Origin: Petralouisia muris
GTDB taxonomy: Bacteria; Bacillota; Clostridia; Lachnospirales; Lachnospiraceae
NCBI RefSeq assembly: GCF_004793545.1
Contig: NZ_SRYA01000026.1
Location: forward strand, 1 to 64,000
Direction: 5' to 3'
DNA length: 64,000 nt
Under the pieces are notes generated by a model, which saw nothing but the letters and a program-made list of their open reading frames with translations, had not been told where the DNA came from and ran no database searches. Positions 1-7,738 of this stretch are shown here, piece after piece. The position numbers and the translations under genes were made by a program. Each line of letters opens with the position of its first letter. Position 1 is the first letter of the stretch.

Positions 1-79
1 TCCTTGGAATTATAAGGTTTGCAACAAAAAATATAGTGGTAGATTTGACACTACCCATCATTGCAAGGAGGAATTGAAA

Positions 80-832
80 ATGTCAAAATTATCAAAATCT
101 CAGATAAAAAAAGAAATGCGGCTGCTGTATCCCGCTCCTGCGCCCCAGAGAAAAGAGCAATTTCTAAGAGAACTTTCTTATCCCCAGTCCAGTCCGTTGG
201 AAACTATAGCGGTTCAGATTGGTTATATCCGCAAATTTGTCTGGATTCTGTCACTGCTGCTGATAACCTCCGCTCTGGCGTTTGGGAACAGTTACTGGCA
301 GCAGGCTGAGGATTACGGAATGCTCTGGTGCGTCTCAGCAGTCACGCCCCTGCTGGCCGCGCTGGCGGTAACAGAAACGTTCCGTTCCAGCGCTTATGGA
401 ATGGCAGAACTGGAAATGGCCGCCAAACACAATCTACAGCAAATATTGCTGATACGGATGGGAGCCATAGGAGGAGTGGATTTTCTTCTGATTATGGCAG
501 CCCTTCCCTTTCTTGTGGAAAAAGAGCAAATAAGCATATTCCGGGGAGCTGTTTATCTGATGGCGCCCTGGCTTTGCACCTGCGTGATTGCATTTCAAAT
601 TGAAAAATATGCAAAAGGCAGGGACAGCATCTGGTATTGCTGCGCTCTTGGGCTGTTCTTTAGCGGAATCAGCCTGGGAACCGAAAATTTTCAGGAAACA
701 GTTTATGGGAATGAAGCATTTTATTTATGGCTGATTGTGTTTTTCGTATTTTCGGCAGTTCTGGCAAATCAGATCTGGCAAATCTGCCATCAAGCGGAAA
801 AGTGGAATCGCAATCTGTATCTGGCCAGATGA
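80..832 (+). CDS. Integral membrane protein of ABC transporter operon
   Basis: A 250-residue protein with a polar N-terminus of about 55 residues followed by several hydrophobic segments (roughly 58-75, 87-105, 125-148, 155-172, 190-205 and 218-237), so probably a six-helix membrane protein. I start it at the ATG at 80 because AAGGAGG at 65-71 lies 8 bases upstream; an in-frame TTG at 74 would be too close. It sits 54 bases upstream of an ABC ATPase and its permease on the same strand, so it is probably co-transcribed and a partner of that exporter. I do not recognise a named family. The start of the operon lies outside or at the window edge. Confidence 0.75.
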   Translation: MSKLSKSQIKKEMRLLYPAPAPQRKEQFLRELSYPQSSPLETIAVQIGYIRKFVWILSLLLITSALAFGNSYWQQAEDYGMLWCVSAVTPLLAALAVTETFRSSAYGMAELEMAAKHNLQQILLIRMGAIGGVDFLLIMAALPFLVEKEQISIFRGAVYLMAPWLCTCVIAFQIEKYAKGRDSIWYCCALGLFFSGISLGTENFQETVYGNEAFYLWLIVFFVFSAVLANQIWQICHQAEKWNRNLYLAR

Positions 833-886
833 AAGATTAGAATTAAGATCTGTATCTGATTCTGACAGCGGAATGGAGGAATTGAA

Positions 887-1780
887 ATGGAATTAATTTT
901 TGACAGGGTAACAAAACAATATAAGAATAAGCTTGCAGTAGATCGGGTATCACTTTCCCTGAAAAAAGGGGTTTATGGGCTGCTGGGAGCTAATGGAGCG
1001 GGAAAAACCACATTAATGCGTATGATGTGCGGGGTGTTACAGCCGGACAGCGGGGAAATCCTCTACGACGGCATGAAAGTGGAAGAGGAATCTTACCGGG
1101 ACATACTGGGGTATCTGCCCCAGGAATTTGGATATTACCCAGATTTCTCTGCCATGGATTTTCTGATGTATCTGGCCTCCTTAAAAGGGATTCCCAAAAA
1201 GCAGGCCAGGGAAAAATCCCTGAAATTACTGGAACTGACCGATTTATCCCCCGTGGCAAAGAAGAAAATCAAAACATTTTCCGGCGGAATGAAACAGCGG
1301 TTGGGCATTGCTCAGTCTTTGCTGAATAACCCGAAAGTTCTGGTGCTGGATGAGCCTACCGCCGGATTAGATCCCAAGGAGCGCGTCAGGTTCCGCAATT
1401 TGATTTCCAAGCTGGGCAGCGATCGGATTGTGCTGCTTTCCACCCATATTGTGTCGGATGTGGAGCATATTGCCGATGTGATTCTGGTGATGAAAGGCGG
1501 CGTGATCATCCATCAAGGCAGTCTGGAAGAAATCATACAGGCCATCAACGGAAAGGTATGGGAGTGCACTGTGAATCACGAGACAGCGGAACGCCTGGCT
1601 GCCCAGTATCCGGTTTTAAATATCCGGGAAGAAAAAAAGGGAACGTTCCTGCGTCTGGTGTGTGGGAAAAAGCCTGTGGAATCGGCTGCTTCTGTGGAAG
1701 CTGCGCTGGAAGATTTATATCTTTACTATTTTAATGAAGCAGAGCAGGATGCGGGTCAGGAAGGAAAGGTGGGCAAATGA
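887..1780 (+). CDS. ABC transporter ATP-binding protein
   Basis: A 297-residue cytoplasmic ATPase of an ABC-2 type exporter. Visible motifs are Walker A GANGAGKTT (about residues 34-42), a Q-loop at LPQEFGYYP, the signature FSGGMKQR, Walker B VLVLDEPTAGLDP and the switch histidine in LLSTHIV. A C-terminal stretch of about 80 residues beyond the nucleotide-binding domain is typical of the drug or antibiotic exporter subgroup. A GGAGGA site lies 6 bases before the ATG. The stop overlaps the permease start by 4 bases (ATGA), which implies translational coupling. Substrate unknown. Confidence 0.93.
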   Translation: MELIFDRVTKQYKNKLAVDRVSLSLKKGVYGLLGANGAGKTTLMRMMCGVLQPDSGEILYDGMKVEEESYRDILGYLPQEFGYYPDFSAMDFLMYLASLKGIPKKQAREKSLKLLELTDLSPVAKKKIKTFSGGMKQRLGIAQSLLNNPKVLVLDEPTAGLDPKERVRFRNLISKLGSDRIVLLSTHIVSDVEHIADVILVMKGGVIIHQGSLEEIIQAINGKVWECTVNHETAERLAAQYPVLNIREEKKGTFLRLVCGKKPVESAASVEAALEDLYLYYFNEAEQDAGQEGKVGK

Positions 1781-3012
1781 AAGAATTACTGAATTTAACA
1801 GGATATGAATATAAAAAAATTTTCCAGAAAAAATCCACCTGGATCGCGTTAGCCGTGGTTCTTCTATGGGTTTTGTTTTCCGGCGTCAGCGGCATGATAG
1901 GGGACTATTATATTGATGAAGAAAAGGCAGACAGCCATTATCATATGATAAAACAGGAGATAGAGGCTTTAGAGCATCTGGAAGTAAAAGAACTGAATCA
2001 GGAATTTTTTCAAAAAGGGCAGGAAGATTTGGCGGAATTTTCCAAGAATCAGGAAGAGCTGCGTTACAACTGGGAGAATACGGAAAATAAGGCGGAATAT
2101 TGGAAAAAATACTATAAGGCATATGCTCCGTACTGTAATCTGGATACGCTTTTGATTATGATGGGAAACCATAACATAGATATCGAAGGGGTGGACGGCA
2201 CAAATTTTTATGAATACCGCAGCAGAATGATGGAAAATATTTTTCAGGGAGAAAAACTTTCGGAAGAAGAAATTGCATTTCATGAAAAAGAAAATGAAAA
2301 GATAAACACACCCTATGCTTATGGAAATATGCTGGGATTCGACAATTATTTCCAGATGCAGACGCCGAACTTTATTTTTCTGGCCTTTGCGGTGGCAATC
2401 ATCCTTGCCCCTATGTTTGCAGGAGAACGCACTTCCCATATGGATGCGCTGGTGCTGTCTTCTCGGTATGGGAAAAACAAGCTGATCTGGGCAAAGCTTC
2501 TGACAGGAATATCCTTTGCCGTGTTTGCTGCTTTGGGATTTTCTATAATATGCTTATTGGAAATGCAGACAGTTTACGGGCTGAGCGGCTGGAACCTTCC
2601 CATACAGGTAACTGCAGCAGGATTTTATCTGAATCTTCCGGTGAATCTGCTGGAATTTCTGGGAATCACTGCAGGCTGCTGTCTTTCGGCCACCTGCATG
2701 ACAGCTATGATTGTGATGTTTTGTTCCGCTAAGATGAAAACAGCCTTTGGCGTGATTATTGTATGCTTTGTTTTTATATTTGCCCCAATTTTTTTGGTTA
2801 ATATGGTAGGCGAGTTCAGGTTTTTGTATATGCTGGTATGCAGTCTTCCTACGGCCATGTATTATCCCAGAAGCGTAGCCGCCCATCAGCTCCTTTCTGT
2901 CGGAAATCACTATTTTTACTTTTTCCAGTGGGTTCCGGTTGTGTATCTTTTCCTGACGGCGGGATTGGCTGTCTGGAGTTACCGGAGCTTTAAAAATCAT
3001 CAGATTCAGTAG
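1777..3012 (+). CDS. ABC-2 type transporter permease
   Basis: A 411-residue membrane protein. A single N-terminal helix (about residues 21-40) is followed by a large charged extracytoplasmic region (about 45-195) and then about five further helices (near 198-212, 242-262, 290-312, 325-345 and 380-400). This is the usual architecture of ABC-2 permeases that pair with the ATPase encoded immediately upstream, with which it overlaps by 4 bases. The stop codon at 3010-3012 directly abuts the left direct repeat of the prophage, so the gene is intact and the insertion fell in the intergenic space behind it. Confidence 0.88.
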   Translation: MKELLNLTGYEYKKIFQKKSTWIALAVVLLWVLFSGVSGMIGDYYIDEEKADSHYHMIKQEIEALEHLEVKELNQEFFQKGQEDLAEFSKNQEELRYNWENTENKAEYWKKYYKAYAPYCNLDTLLIMMGNHNIDIEGVDGTNFYEYRSRMMENIFQGEKLSEEEIAFHEKENEKINTPYAYGNMLGFDNYFQMQTPNFIFLAFAVAIILAPMFAGERTSHMDALVLSSRYGKNKLIWAKLLTGISFAVFAALGFSIICLLEMQTVYGLSGWNLPIQVTAAGFYLNLPVNLLEFLGITAGCCLSATCMTAMIVMFCSAKMKTAFGVIIVCFVFIFAPIFLVNMVGEFRFLYMLVCSLPTAMYYPRSVAAHQLLSVGNHYFYFFQWVPVVYLFLTAGLAVWSYRSFKNHQIQ

Positions 3013-3027
3013 GTTGGGAAAAAAGTA
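3013..3027 (+). repeat. Left prophage boundary direct repeat (attL-like)
   Basis: GTTGGGAAAAAAGTA, identical to 38218-38232 at the other end; identity stops exactly at both sides (G/A before, G/T after). It starts one base after the permease stop codon. It could be an attachment core or a long target-site duplication. Confidence 0.75.
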
Positions 3028-3033
3028 GGTTCA

Positions 3034-3054
3034 TTGTAAAATAAGATGCGACAA
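3034..3054 (+). repeat. Left-end inverted sequence of prophage
   Basis: Reading inward from the direct repeat, TTGTAAA and then ATGCGACAA (3046-3054) occur. The right end read inward on the other strand gives TTGTCAA and then ATGCAACAA. The ATGCrACAA block is exactly 18 bases from the direct repeat on both sides. I interpret these as recombinase-recognition inverted ends; the match is short and imperfect. Confidence 0.5.
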
Positions 3055-3083
3055 GGGAAATATACTCTAAAGCATCTTATTTT
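3038..3083. other. Palindrome at left prophage end
   Basis: AAAATAAGATGC (3038-3049) pairs perfectly with GCATCTTATTTT (3072-3083) across a 22-base loop, followed by a T-rich run. It overlaps the left-end inverted sequence. It could act as a terminator for the host ABC operon or as part of the recombination end. Confidence 0.5.
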
Positions 3084-3097
3084 TAACAGAAAATAAG

Positions 3098-3145
3098 AGA
3101 GTGCTACAAGAGAATTAAAAAACTCTTGTGGGCACTCTTTTTTTA
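3098..3145 (+). terminator. Rho-independent terminator
   Basis: AGAGTGCTACAAGAG (3098-3112) pairs with CTCTTGTGGGCACTCT (3123-3138) with a small internal irregularity and is followed by a run of T. It would insulate the phage left end from transcription of the upstream host operon. Confidence 0.75.
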
Positions 3146-3177
3146 TTTCACCAAAAGCAGAAAGGAGATAAAAGGGC

Positions 3178-3360
3178 ATGAGGAAAGGAAATAGACGGCT
3201 GAACTTCACGGACCGCCAGACCATTGAGAGGATGCACGCAGCAGGGGTAAAGGTTTCTGCTATTGCGGATGAAGTGGGAGTGCATAGGGCAACTATCTAC
3301 AATGAATTGAAACGTGGTGGGGAACCTTACCGGGCAGAGGTAGCACAGAAAGCATTATAG
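3178..3360 (+). CDS. Small HTH protein resembling IS30 transposase N-terminus
   Basis: A 60-residue protein that is essentially one helix-turn-helix domain: FTDRQTIERMHAAGVKVSAI then VGVHRATIYNELKRG. The same arrangement forms the N-terminus of the IS30-family transposase at the other end of the prophage (LTKNDRIKMETM, then LHVHRSTIYREIKRG). AAGGAG at 3162-3167 supports the ATG. It lacks any DDE catalytic domain. Because it is complete and has a good ribosome site, it may be a functional DNA-binding protein, for example one that binds the prophage ends or regulates the transposase, but it could also be a transposase remnant. Confidence 0.65.
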   Translation: MRKGNRRLNFTDRQTIERMHAAGVKVSAIADEVGVHRATIYNELKRGGEPYRAEVAQKAL

Positions 3361-3400
3361 GCCATGCGGCAGCAGGACAGAAAGCGAGGAACTTAATAGA

Positions 3401-3511
3401 ATGAACGAAGCAGAACGGGAAAGAGAGTTCGAGGAATTTAAAGAAAAAAAAGAAGCTGAAAAAGGCACAGATGACGGCCATGCAGAATTTACCCTACAAC
3501 ATAAAGGTTAG
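3401..3511 (+). CDS. Small acidic/lysine-rich phage protein
   Basis: A possible 36-residue protein rich in Glu and Lys (begins MNEAEREREFEEF). It is preceded by GCGAGGAACTTAAT, close to the GCGAGGAACTTAAC ribosome site used before the gene at 9267 in this phage. It ends inside the start of the PAPS-reductase-like gene in another frame, so it may serve for translational coupling to a gene with no good ribosome site of its own. No recognised family. Confidence 0.4.
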   Translation: MNEAEREREFEEFKEKKEAEKGTDDGHAEFTLQHKG

Positions 3512-4517
3512 GCGTGCGGAAATCCGGGCACATGAATTTATTTCAACTTTGGACGGCATGGGATTGGAAGCCCATGTGTCAGTTGGCGGCCTAGACAGTA
3601 TTACACTTTTATATTTTTTACGGTCAATCGGTATAAATGTTCCGGCCATATCCATTTCGAGCCTGGAAGATAAGAGCATCCAAAAAATCCATAAGGAAAT
3701 AGGGGTCATTTCGTTAAGTCCAGGGAAAAGCAAAACACAGATTCTTAATGAGTTTGGATTTCCTGTAATCAGTAAAAGGATAGCCGGGAAGATTGAAACA
3801 TTGCAGCATCCAACGGAGAAAAATAAAACGGTACGCCATGCAATAATAACCGGGGAATGTGGGGCACAAGGACATTTCGCAAAGAACAGCCGTATGAAAT
3901 TACCTCAAAAGTGGCTTGAATTATTTGCAGGATATGAGAATGAAAATGAGGACGTAAACTATAAGATTGCCCCGTTTCTTGTATCAAATAAATGCTGCCT
4001 TTACATGAAAGAACAGCCTTGTGATAAATGGGCCAAGGAACACAATAGCAAGCCATTCCTGGGACTTATGGCATCAGAGGGCGGACAACGTGAGGATGCA
4101 CTTGTGGAGCATGGATGTAATTATTTTGGAAAAAATGTCATCCGTTCCGCACCATTCGCCCCATTTTTAAGGCAAGACCTTTTACAGCTTGCCATTGACT
4201 TGAAAGTACCAGTGCCGGAAATATACGGAAGTATTGAAAGAAAGCCAGATGGAACCCTTTACACAACAAAGGCACAACGTACCGGGTGCAGTATGTGCGG
4301 ATTTGGGGTACATATGGAAAAACGGCCACATAGATTTGACTTGCTAAGGGCACGGAATCCCAAAGAGTGGGATTTCTGGATGTATAGATGTTGCACAGAC
4401 CCTAAGACGGGGGGGAAGTTCGGATGGGGCCGTGTACTGGACTACATAGGGGTGGAATGGGAAGATGAATACTTCCCGGAGCCGGAGCAGATGACAATTT
4501 TAGATTTTATGGAATAA
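3471..4517 (+). CDS. Phage PAPS-reductase/PP-loop-like protein
   Basis: A 348-residue protein of the phosphoadenosine phosphosulfate reductase-like (adenine nucleotide alpha hydrolase) type seen in Clostridial phages. The PP-loop region near residue 37 reads SVGGLDSITLLYFLR, whereas the standard motif is SGGKDS; the first Ser is replaced by Val and the Lys by Leu. Several Cys occur, including a CSMCGFG pair near residue 268 and CCTDPKTGGKFGWGR near 308, which may hold a metal or iron-sulfur cluster. No strong ribosome site precedes the ATG. In phages such proteins are suspected in nucleotide or DNA modification; an assimilatory sulfate role is unlikely. Exact reaction unknown. Confidence 0.75.
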   Translation: MTAMQNLPYNIKVRRAEIRAHEFISTLDGMGLEAHVSVGGLDSITLLYFLRSIGINVPAISISSLEDKSIQKIHKEIGVISLSPGKSKTQILNEFGFPVISKRIAGKIETLQHPTEKNKTVRHAIITGECGAQGHFAKNSRMKLPQKWLELFAGYENENEDVNYKIAPFLVSNKCCLYMKEQPCDKWAKEHNSKPFLGLMASEGGQREDALVEHGCNYFGKNVIRSAPFAPFLRQDLLQLAIDLKVPVPEIYGSIERKPDGTLYTTKAQRTGCSMCGFGVHMEKRPHRFDLLRARNPKEWDFWMYRCCTDPKTGGKFGWGRVLDYIGVEWEDEYFPEPEQMTILDFME

Positions 4518-4527
4518 GCACCACCCA

Positions 4528-4816
4528 GGGCGGTATCCATACCGCCCGGCAACTAAAACGGCCATGCTGACCATGGGCGGCGTGAGGGTCCAAAGCCCCT
4601 ACAAACTGTTGATGGGTTGCACTGGTGCAAAAAGTACCTACCAGGGAAGCGTACACGCCTATTCTTCCCAGGTAGGCCGGGAACTAGAAAACCATGCCAC
4701 GCCCCGGTGAAGTTATCCGGCGTTTAAAGGTTGTACGATAACACCCGGTATATTGCAAGCTGTCATCCTATAAAGCCGTAGGGCGTGATACGGACGGATG
4801 GCCGCTTGCGGTATGC
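4528..4816 (+). ncRNA. Structured repeated element, copy 1 (candidate ncRNA or leader)
   Basis: An intergenic block. The part from 4548 to 4816 is 269 nt long and recurs at 36251-36520 with a single one-base length difference. It is rich in hairpins: GGGCGGTAT/ATACCGCCC (4528-4547, outside the identical part), CCATG/CATGG, TTGCA/TGCAA, a long one CCTACCAGGGAAG/CTTCCCAGGTAGG (4637-4649 with 4664-4676), CCGGG/CCCGG, GTTATC/GATAAC and CCGTA/TACGG. No long reading frame with a ribosome site lies inside. A small gene starts 22 bases after it. I do not recognise it as a known RNA class. Confidence 0.6.
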
Positions 4817-4838
4817 GAAACAGAAGAAAGGGAAAAGT

Positions 4839-5114
4839 ATGTCACAATTTGATTATTATAACGATTTAGACAGTCACCCGTTTGTTGGGGAAAGGAAAGT
4901 TTCTTTCAAAGCCAAAATATCAGAAAAGCCGTTTCTTGACGGATATTTCAACGGAAGCCCTAAACACAGCCAGGTGGAGAACATAACAAGGGGCAAAGTG
5001 TATGACATTTACAAGGTTGAGGGTTTCGGAGATATGGCAGAATTTTATTTCCTGGATGATACGGGGAAAGAGCAGGGATTATGTGATTTCTTCTTTGAAG
5101 CGGCGGAGGAATAG
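4839..5114 (+). CDS. Hypothetical phage protein downstream of structured element 1
   Basis: A 91-residue acidic protein of unknown function. The start at the ATG at 4839 is chosen because AAAGGG lies 6 bases upstream and because an upstream in-frame start would lie inside the structured repeat. The sequence has many aromatic residues (FDYYNDLD, EFYFLDD, CDFFFEAAEE) and a central KVYDIYKVEGFGDMAEF stretch that suggests a small beta-rich fold. It is the first of a run of small early genes. Having the structured element immediately upstream makes it a candidate for regulation by that element. Confidence 0.6.
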   Translation: MSQFDYYNDLDSHPFVGERKVSFKAKISEKPFLDGYFNGSPKHSQVENITRGKVYDIYKVEGFGDMAEFYFLDDTGKEQGLCDFFFEAAEE

Positions 5115-5138
5115 CGGTTTCCATGAAAGGGCGAGCAG

Positions 5139-5378
5139 ATGGACAGAAAATATAATTTTCCAATAAAGAAGTGCCCAAGATGCGGCGGCACCATGTTCAC
5201 GGTAAGGCAGAGGATAAGCGGCAACGGGGAATATTATGTGGACATGGCAACGGGAGAGATTGAAAGCACGGAACTACATAGCGGATTGACATATAGGAAC
5301 ACTGGAAAATATGCCGTCTGTACAGATTGCGGAAAAAGGCTTTTCAAGATAGACGACAGCCTTAACGTGATAGAATAG
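5139..5378 (+). CDS. Small zinc-ribbon protein
   Basis: A 79-residue protein with two CxxC pairs, CPRCGG near residue 12 and CTDCGK near residue 63. They bracket a beta-rich segment containing GNGEYYVDMATGEIE, the pattern of a single treble-clef or zinc-ribbon domain. Function unknown; proteins of this kind are common in early regions of Firmicute phages. It lies 24 bases downstream of the preceding small gene on the same strand. Confidence 0.6.
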   Translation: MDRKYNFPIKKCPRCGGTMFTVRQRISGNGEYYVDMATGEIESTELHSGLTYRNTGKYAVCTDCGKRLFKIDDSLNVIE

Positions 5379-5418
5379 CCGTTTCCCTGGGCAAATAACA
5401 GAAAGCGAGGATTTAGGC

Positions 5419-5637
5419 ATGAAAATCATGTTAAAAAGTGACACCGATTTGAAAGACCTTGAAACAAAGGTAAATGAAAACCTGGCCGCCCTGGAAGCAG
5501 ATGGGGCGGAAATCATGGGAATTGAGCATGGAACGGAAACCTTGCCCGTCATCCGTGGAAAGGAGATTGCAGACTATAGGACTTCTTACACGGTGATGAT
5601 TGTCTACGAACCGTCCAGGCCGGGGGCGTTGAAATGA
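5419..5637 (+). CDS. Hypothetical phage protein
   Basis: A 72-residue protein with an amphipathic N-terminal helix (LKDLETKVNENLAALEADGAEIMG) and a short beta-like C-terminus ending in TVMIVYEPSRPGALK. Its stop overlaps the start of the methyltransferase gene by 4 bases (ATGA), so the two are probably translationally coupled. A GCGAGG site lies upstream of the ATG. No recognised family. Confidence 0.55.
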   Translation: MKIMLKSDTDLKDLETKVNENLAALEADGAEIMGIEHGTETLPVIRGKEIADYRTSYTVMIVYEPSRPGALK

Positions 5638-7043
5638 ACGCCGGGTTGACATTGGGAAGCCTTTTTGACGGGATAGCCGGGTTTCCCCTGGCAGCAGGGC
5701 GGCACGGCATCAAGACCGTATGGACAAGCGAGATAGAGCCGAACTGTATAGACATAGCAGGGCGGCATTTCCCGGATGCCGTGAACCTGGGGGACATTAC
5801 CGGGATAAAAGGCGGAGAAATCCCCGTGGTGGATATTATCAGTTTCGGAAGCCCTTGCCAGGATTTAAGCGTGGCCGGGAAGCAGACGGGGCTTGACGGT
5901 TCCCGTTCCGGCCTATTCATGGAAGCCGTGCGGATTATACGGGAAATGAGGGAAAAGACAGATGGAGAATATCCAAAGTATATCATATGGGAAAATGTGG
6001 CCGGGGCTTTTTCAAGCAATAAGGGAGAGGATTTCCGCCGGATCCTGGAAGAAATCACAGAAGCCAGTATTCCAATGCCTACAAGTGGGAAATGGGCATC
6101 CGCCGGATTGGTTGGAATTGAGGAACCAGGGGGGGATTTGCGGACAGTCGCATGGCGGCAGCTTGACGCACAGTTTTGGGGAGTTCCCCAACGTAGAAAA
6201 AGAATCTACCTTGTCACAGATTTTAGAAATGGACGTGCCGGACAAATACTTTTTGAGTGCGAAAGCGTGTTGGGGTATTCTGTCACGGGCCGAGAAGAGG
6301 GAAAAGGAAGTTCCGACAATCCTAAAGATAGCCCTATTGGAGAGGATAGCGGAGGACTGGCAGAGGAACCAGGCGGACAAATGAAACTGGATTTCGGCAG
6401 GACGGCGGATAGGATTTACATAAACGCCAAGAAGAGCGTAACCCTTATGGGGAGGGCAGGGGGCGGAGGTGGAAAGACTGGCCTTTACTCGCTTCCCGTC
6501 TATACCATAGCCGGAAACGTCATTGGCCGGGATGCAAAGCACGGCGGAAACCAATTAGGGATAAACCAGGACGTTGCCCCAACGCTTACAAGCACGGACC
6601 GGCACGCCGTAGCCTATACACAAAGCGGTTATGCGGAGTTCAAGGAGGGCGTGGGGACCATAAAAAAGAGCCGTGGGGCAGCAGGGGGAGGAAGTGAAAC
6701 CCTTGCCGTGATAATTGAGCGGATTGCCGCAGCGGTAAAGTACCGGGTTCGCCGCCTTACGCCGCTTGAATGTGAACGCCTGGACGGGTTCCCGGACTAT
6801 TGGACAAGGTACGGGGCATCCGGCAGGGAAATGTCAGACAATGCCCGTTACATGGCCCTGGGAAACAGTATTGCGGTCCCGTGTGCAGAGCGTGTATTTA
6901 TCGGCATAATCAAAGCGGAAAGCGAGGGTGGAAACCATGGTGGTACGGGAGTTCCTGGAATTGATATGCAATTCGGACAATCTGATGATTGTACGGGATG
7001 CGGAAAGCGAAGCAGGGCAGGAAACCATATACAAAGGGTATAA
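5634..7043 (+). CDS. DNA (cytosine-5) methyltransferase
   Basis: A 469-residue C5 methyltransferase that transfers a methyl group from S-adenosylmethionine to cytosine in DNA. Motif I is LGSLFDGIAGFPLA (about residues 7-20), motif IV with the catalytic Cys is FGSPCQDLS (about 72-80), motif VI is WENV (near 119) and motif VIII is PQRRKRIYLV (near 186). Motifs IX-X appear near 370-420 (RRLTPLECERLDGFPDYW; NSIAVP). No restriction partner is adjacent, so it is probably an orphan phage enzyme that protects phage DNA from host restriction. Its last 35 or so codons overlap the next gene by 107 bases, and that tail contains no conserved motif. Confidence 0.92.
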   Translation: MNAGLTLGSLFDGIAGFPLAAGRHGIKTVWTSEIEPNCIDIAGRHFPDAVNLGDITGIKGGEIPVVDIISFGSPCQDLSVAGKQTGLDGSRSGLFMEAVRIIREMREKTDGEYPKYIIWENVAGAFSSNKGEDFRRILEEITEASIPMPTSGKWASAGLVGIEEPGGDLRTVAWRQLDAQFWGVPQRRKRIYLVTDFRNGRAGQILFECESVLGYSVTGREEGKGSSDNPKDSPIGEDSGGLAEEPGGQMKLDFGRTADRIYINAKKSVTLMGRAGGGGGKTGLYSLPVYTIAGNVIGRDAKHGGNQLGINQDVAPTLTSTDRHAVAYTQSGYAEFKEGVGTIKKSRGAAGGGSETLAVIIERIAAAVKYRVRRLTPLECERLDGFPDYWTRYGASGREMSDNARYMALGNSIAVPCAERVFIGIIKAESEGGNHGGTGVPGIDMQFGQSDDCTGCGKRSRAGNHIQRV

Positions 7044-7236
7044 GGCATTGCTGACACATGACCCCGTAGCGGATGCCATTCTGGATGCCCAGGTGAAACG
7101 GTTTAGGGCATCCCCGGAAATCCGGCATAAGGAATGGAAAGACCGGGGACTGATGCCGCCAATGGAGCCGGAGAAAACGCCGGATTTCCGCTTTTCTGAT
7201 TTGCAGATGACCCTATATTACAAAATCATCATTTAG
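6937..7236 (+). CDS. Hypothetical phage protein overlapping methyltransferase end
   Basis: A 99-residue protein of unknown function. The ATG at 6937 is preceded by AGCGAGGGTGG, whereas the GTG at 6928 lies inside that ribosome site. It overlaps the methyltransferase tail by 107 bases in a different frame. The C-terminal half is charged and contains several prolines (MPPMEPEKTPDFRFSDL). No recognised domain. Confidence 0.5.
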   Translation: MVVREFLELICNSDNLMIVRDAESEAGQETIYKGYKALLTHDPVADAILDAQVKRFRASPEIRHKEWKDRGLMPPMEPEKTPDFRFSDLQMTLYYKIII

Positions 7237-7248
7237 GAGGAATGAAAG

Positions 7249-7395
7249 ATGGCGGAAATGAAAGTAAAGGTGGAAATAACCGACTGGCCGGAGTTCAAGG
7301 AAAAGATTGCCAGGATAAAAAAGGTTATGCAGCGGCGTGCCTGGATAAACGGCCAGAGGGCCAGGAAAGCGAGGAAAAGAGGATGGACAGATTAA
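7249..7395 (+). CDS. Small basic phage protein
   Basis: A 48-residue protein beginning MAEMKVKVEITDW and ending in a very basic tail (RRAWINGQRARKARKRGW). The ribosome site AGGAGG at 7235-7240 is 8 bases from the ATG, one of the better sites in this region, so this small frame is likely real. It overlaps the next gene by 13 bases. The basic tail suggests nucleic-acid binding; function unknown. Confidence 0.55.
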   Translation: MAEMKVKVEITDWPEFKEKIARIKKVMQRRAWINGQRARKARKRGWTD

Positions 7396-7721
7396 AGGCG
7401 GCGGAAGCAAATTATAAAAGCTATACGCCTATCAATGGAGTGGTGGAGCCGGATTTTCTGGAATATCTCAAAGAAACATTCCGAAAGTGGCAGCAGTACC
7501 ACAAAGAGGGCGTGACGTTGGGCAGCCGTGAGATTGCGAAGCTGTCAAACATGGTGGCCGGGGCAAGGCTTAATTCCCGTTTTGGGTTTGAGAAACTGGC
7601 AAAGCGTTTCACGGAGGAAGAGGGGGAAGAGTGGTTCTCCCTGCTGATTTATAAGAACCGGGAAGAACTGGAAATTGATGCAGAGCCTTTATATTGTTTT
7701 GCATCCAGGATTCACAGATAG
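7383..7721 (+). CDS. Hypothetical phage protein
   Basis: A 112-residue, mostly helical protein. I start at the ATG at 7383 (MDRLKAAEANYKSY) because GAGG at 7371-7374 is 8 bases upstream; a longer reading frame from 7242 has no usable ribosome site. It contains a likely helical core (EYLKETFRKWQQYHKEG, AKLSNMVAGARLNSRFGF). No recognised family. The stop precedes the next start by 17 bases. Confidence 0.55.
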   Translation: MDRLKAAEANYKSYTPINGVVEPDFLEYLKETFRKWQQYHKEGVTLGSREIAKLSNMVAGARLNSRFGFEKLAKRFTEEEGEEWFSLLIYKNREELEIDAEPLYCFASRIHR

Positions 7722-7738
7722 AAAGAGAGGATAAGGGC

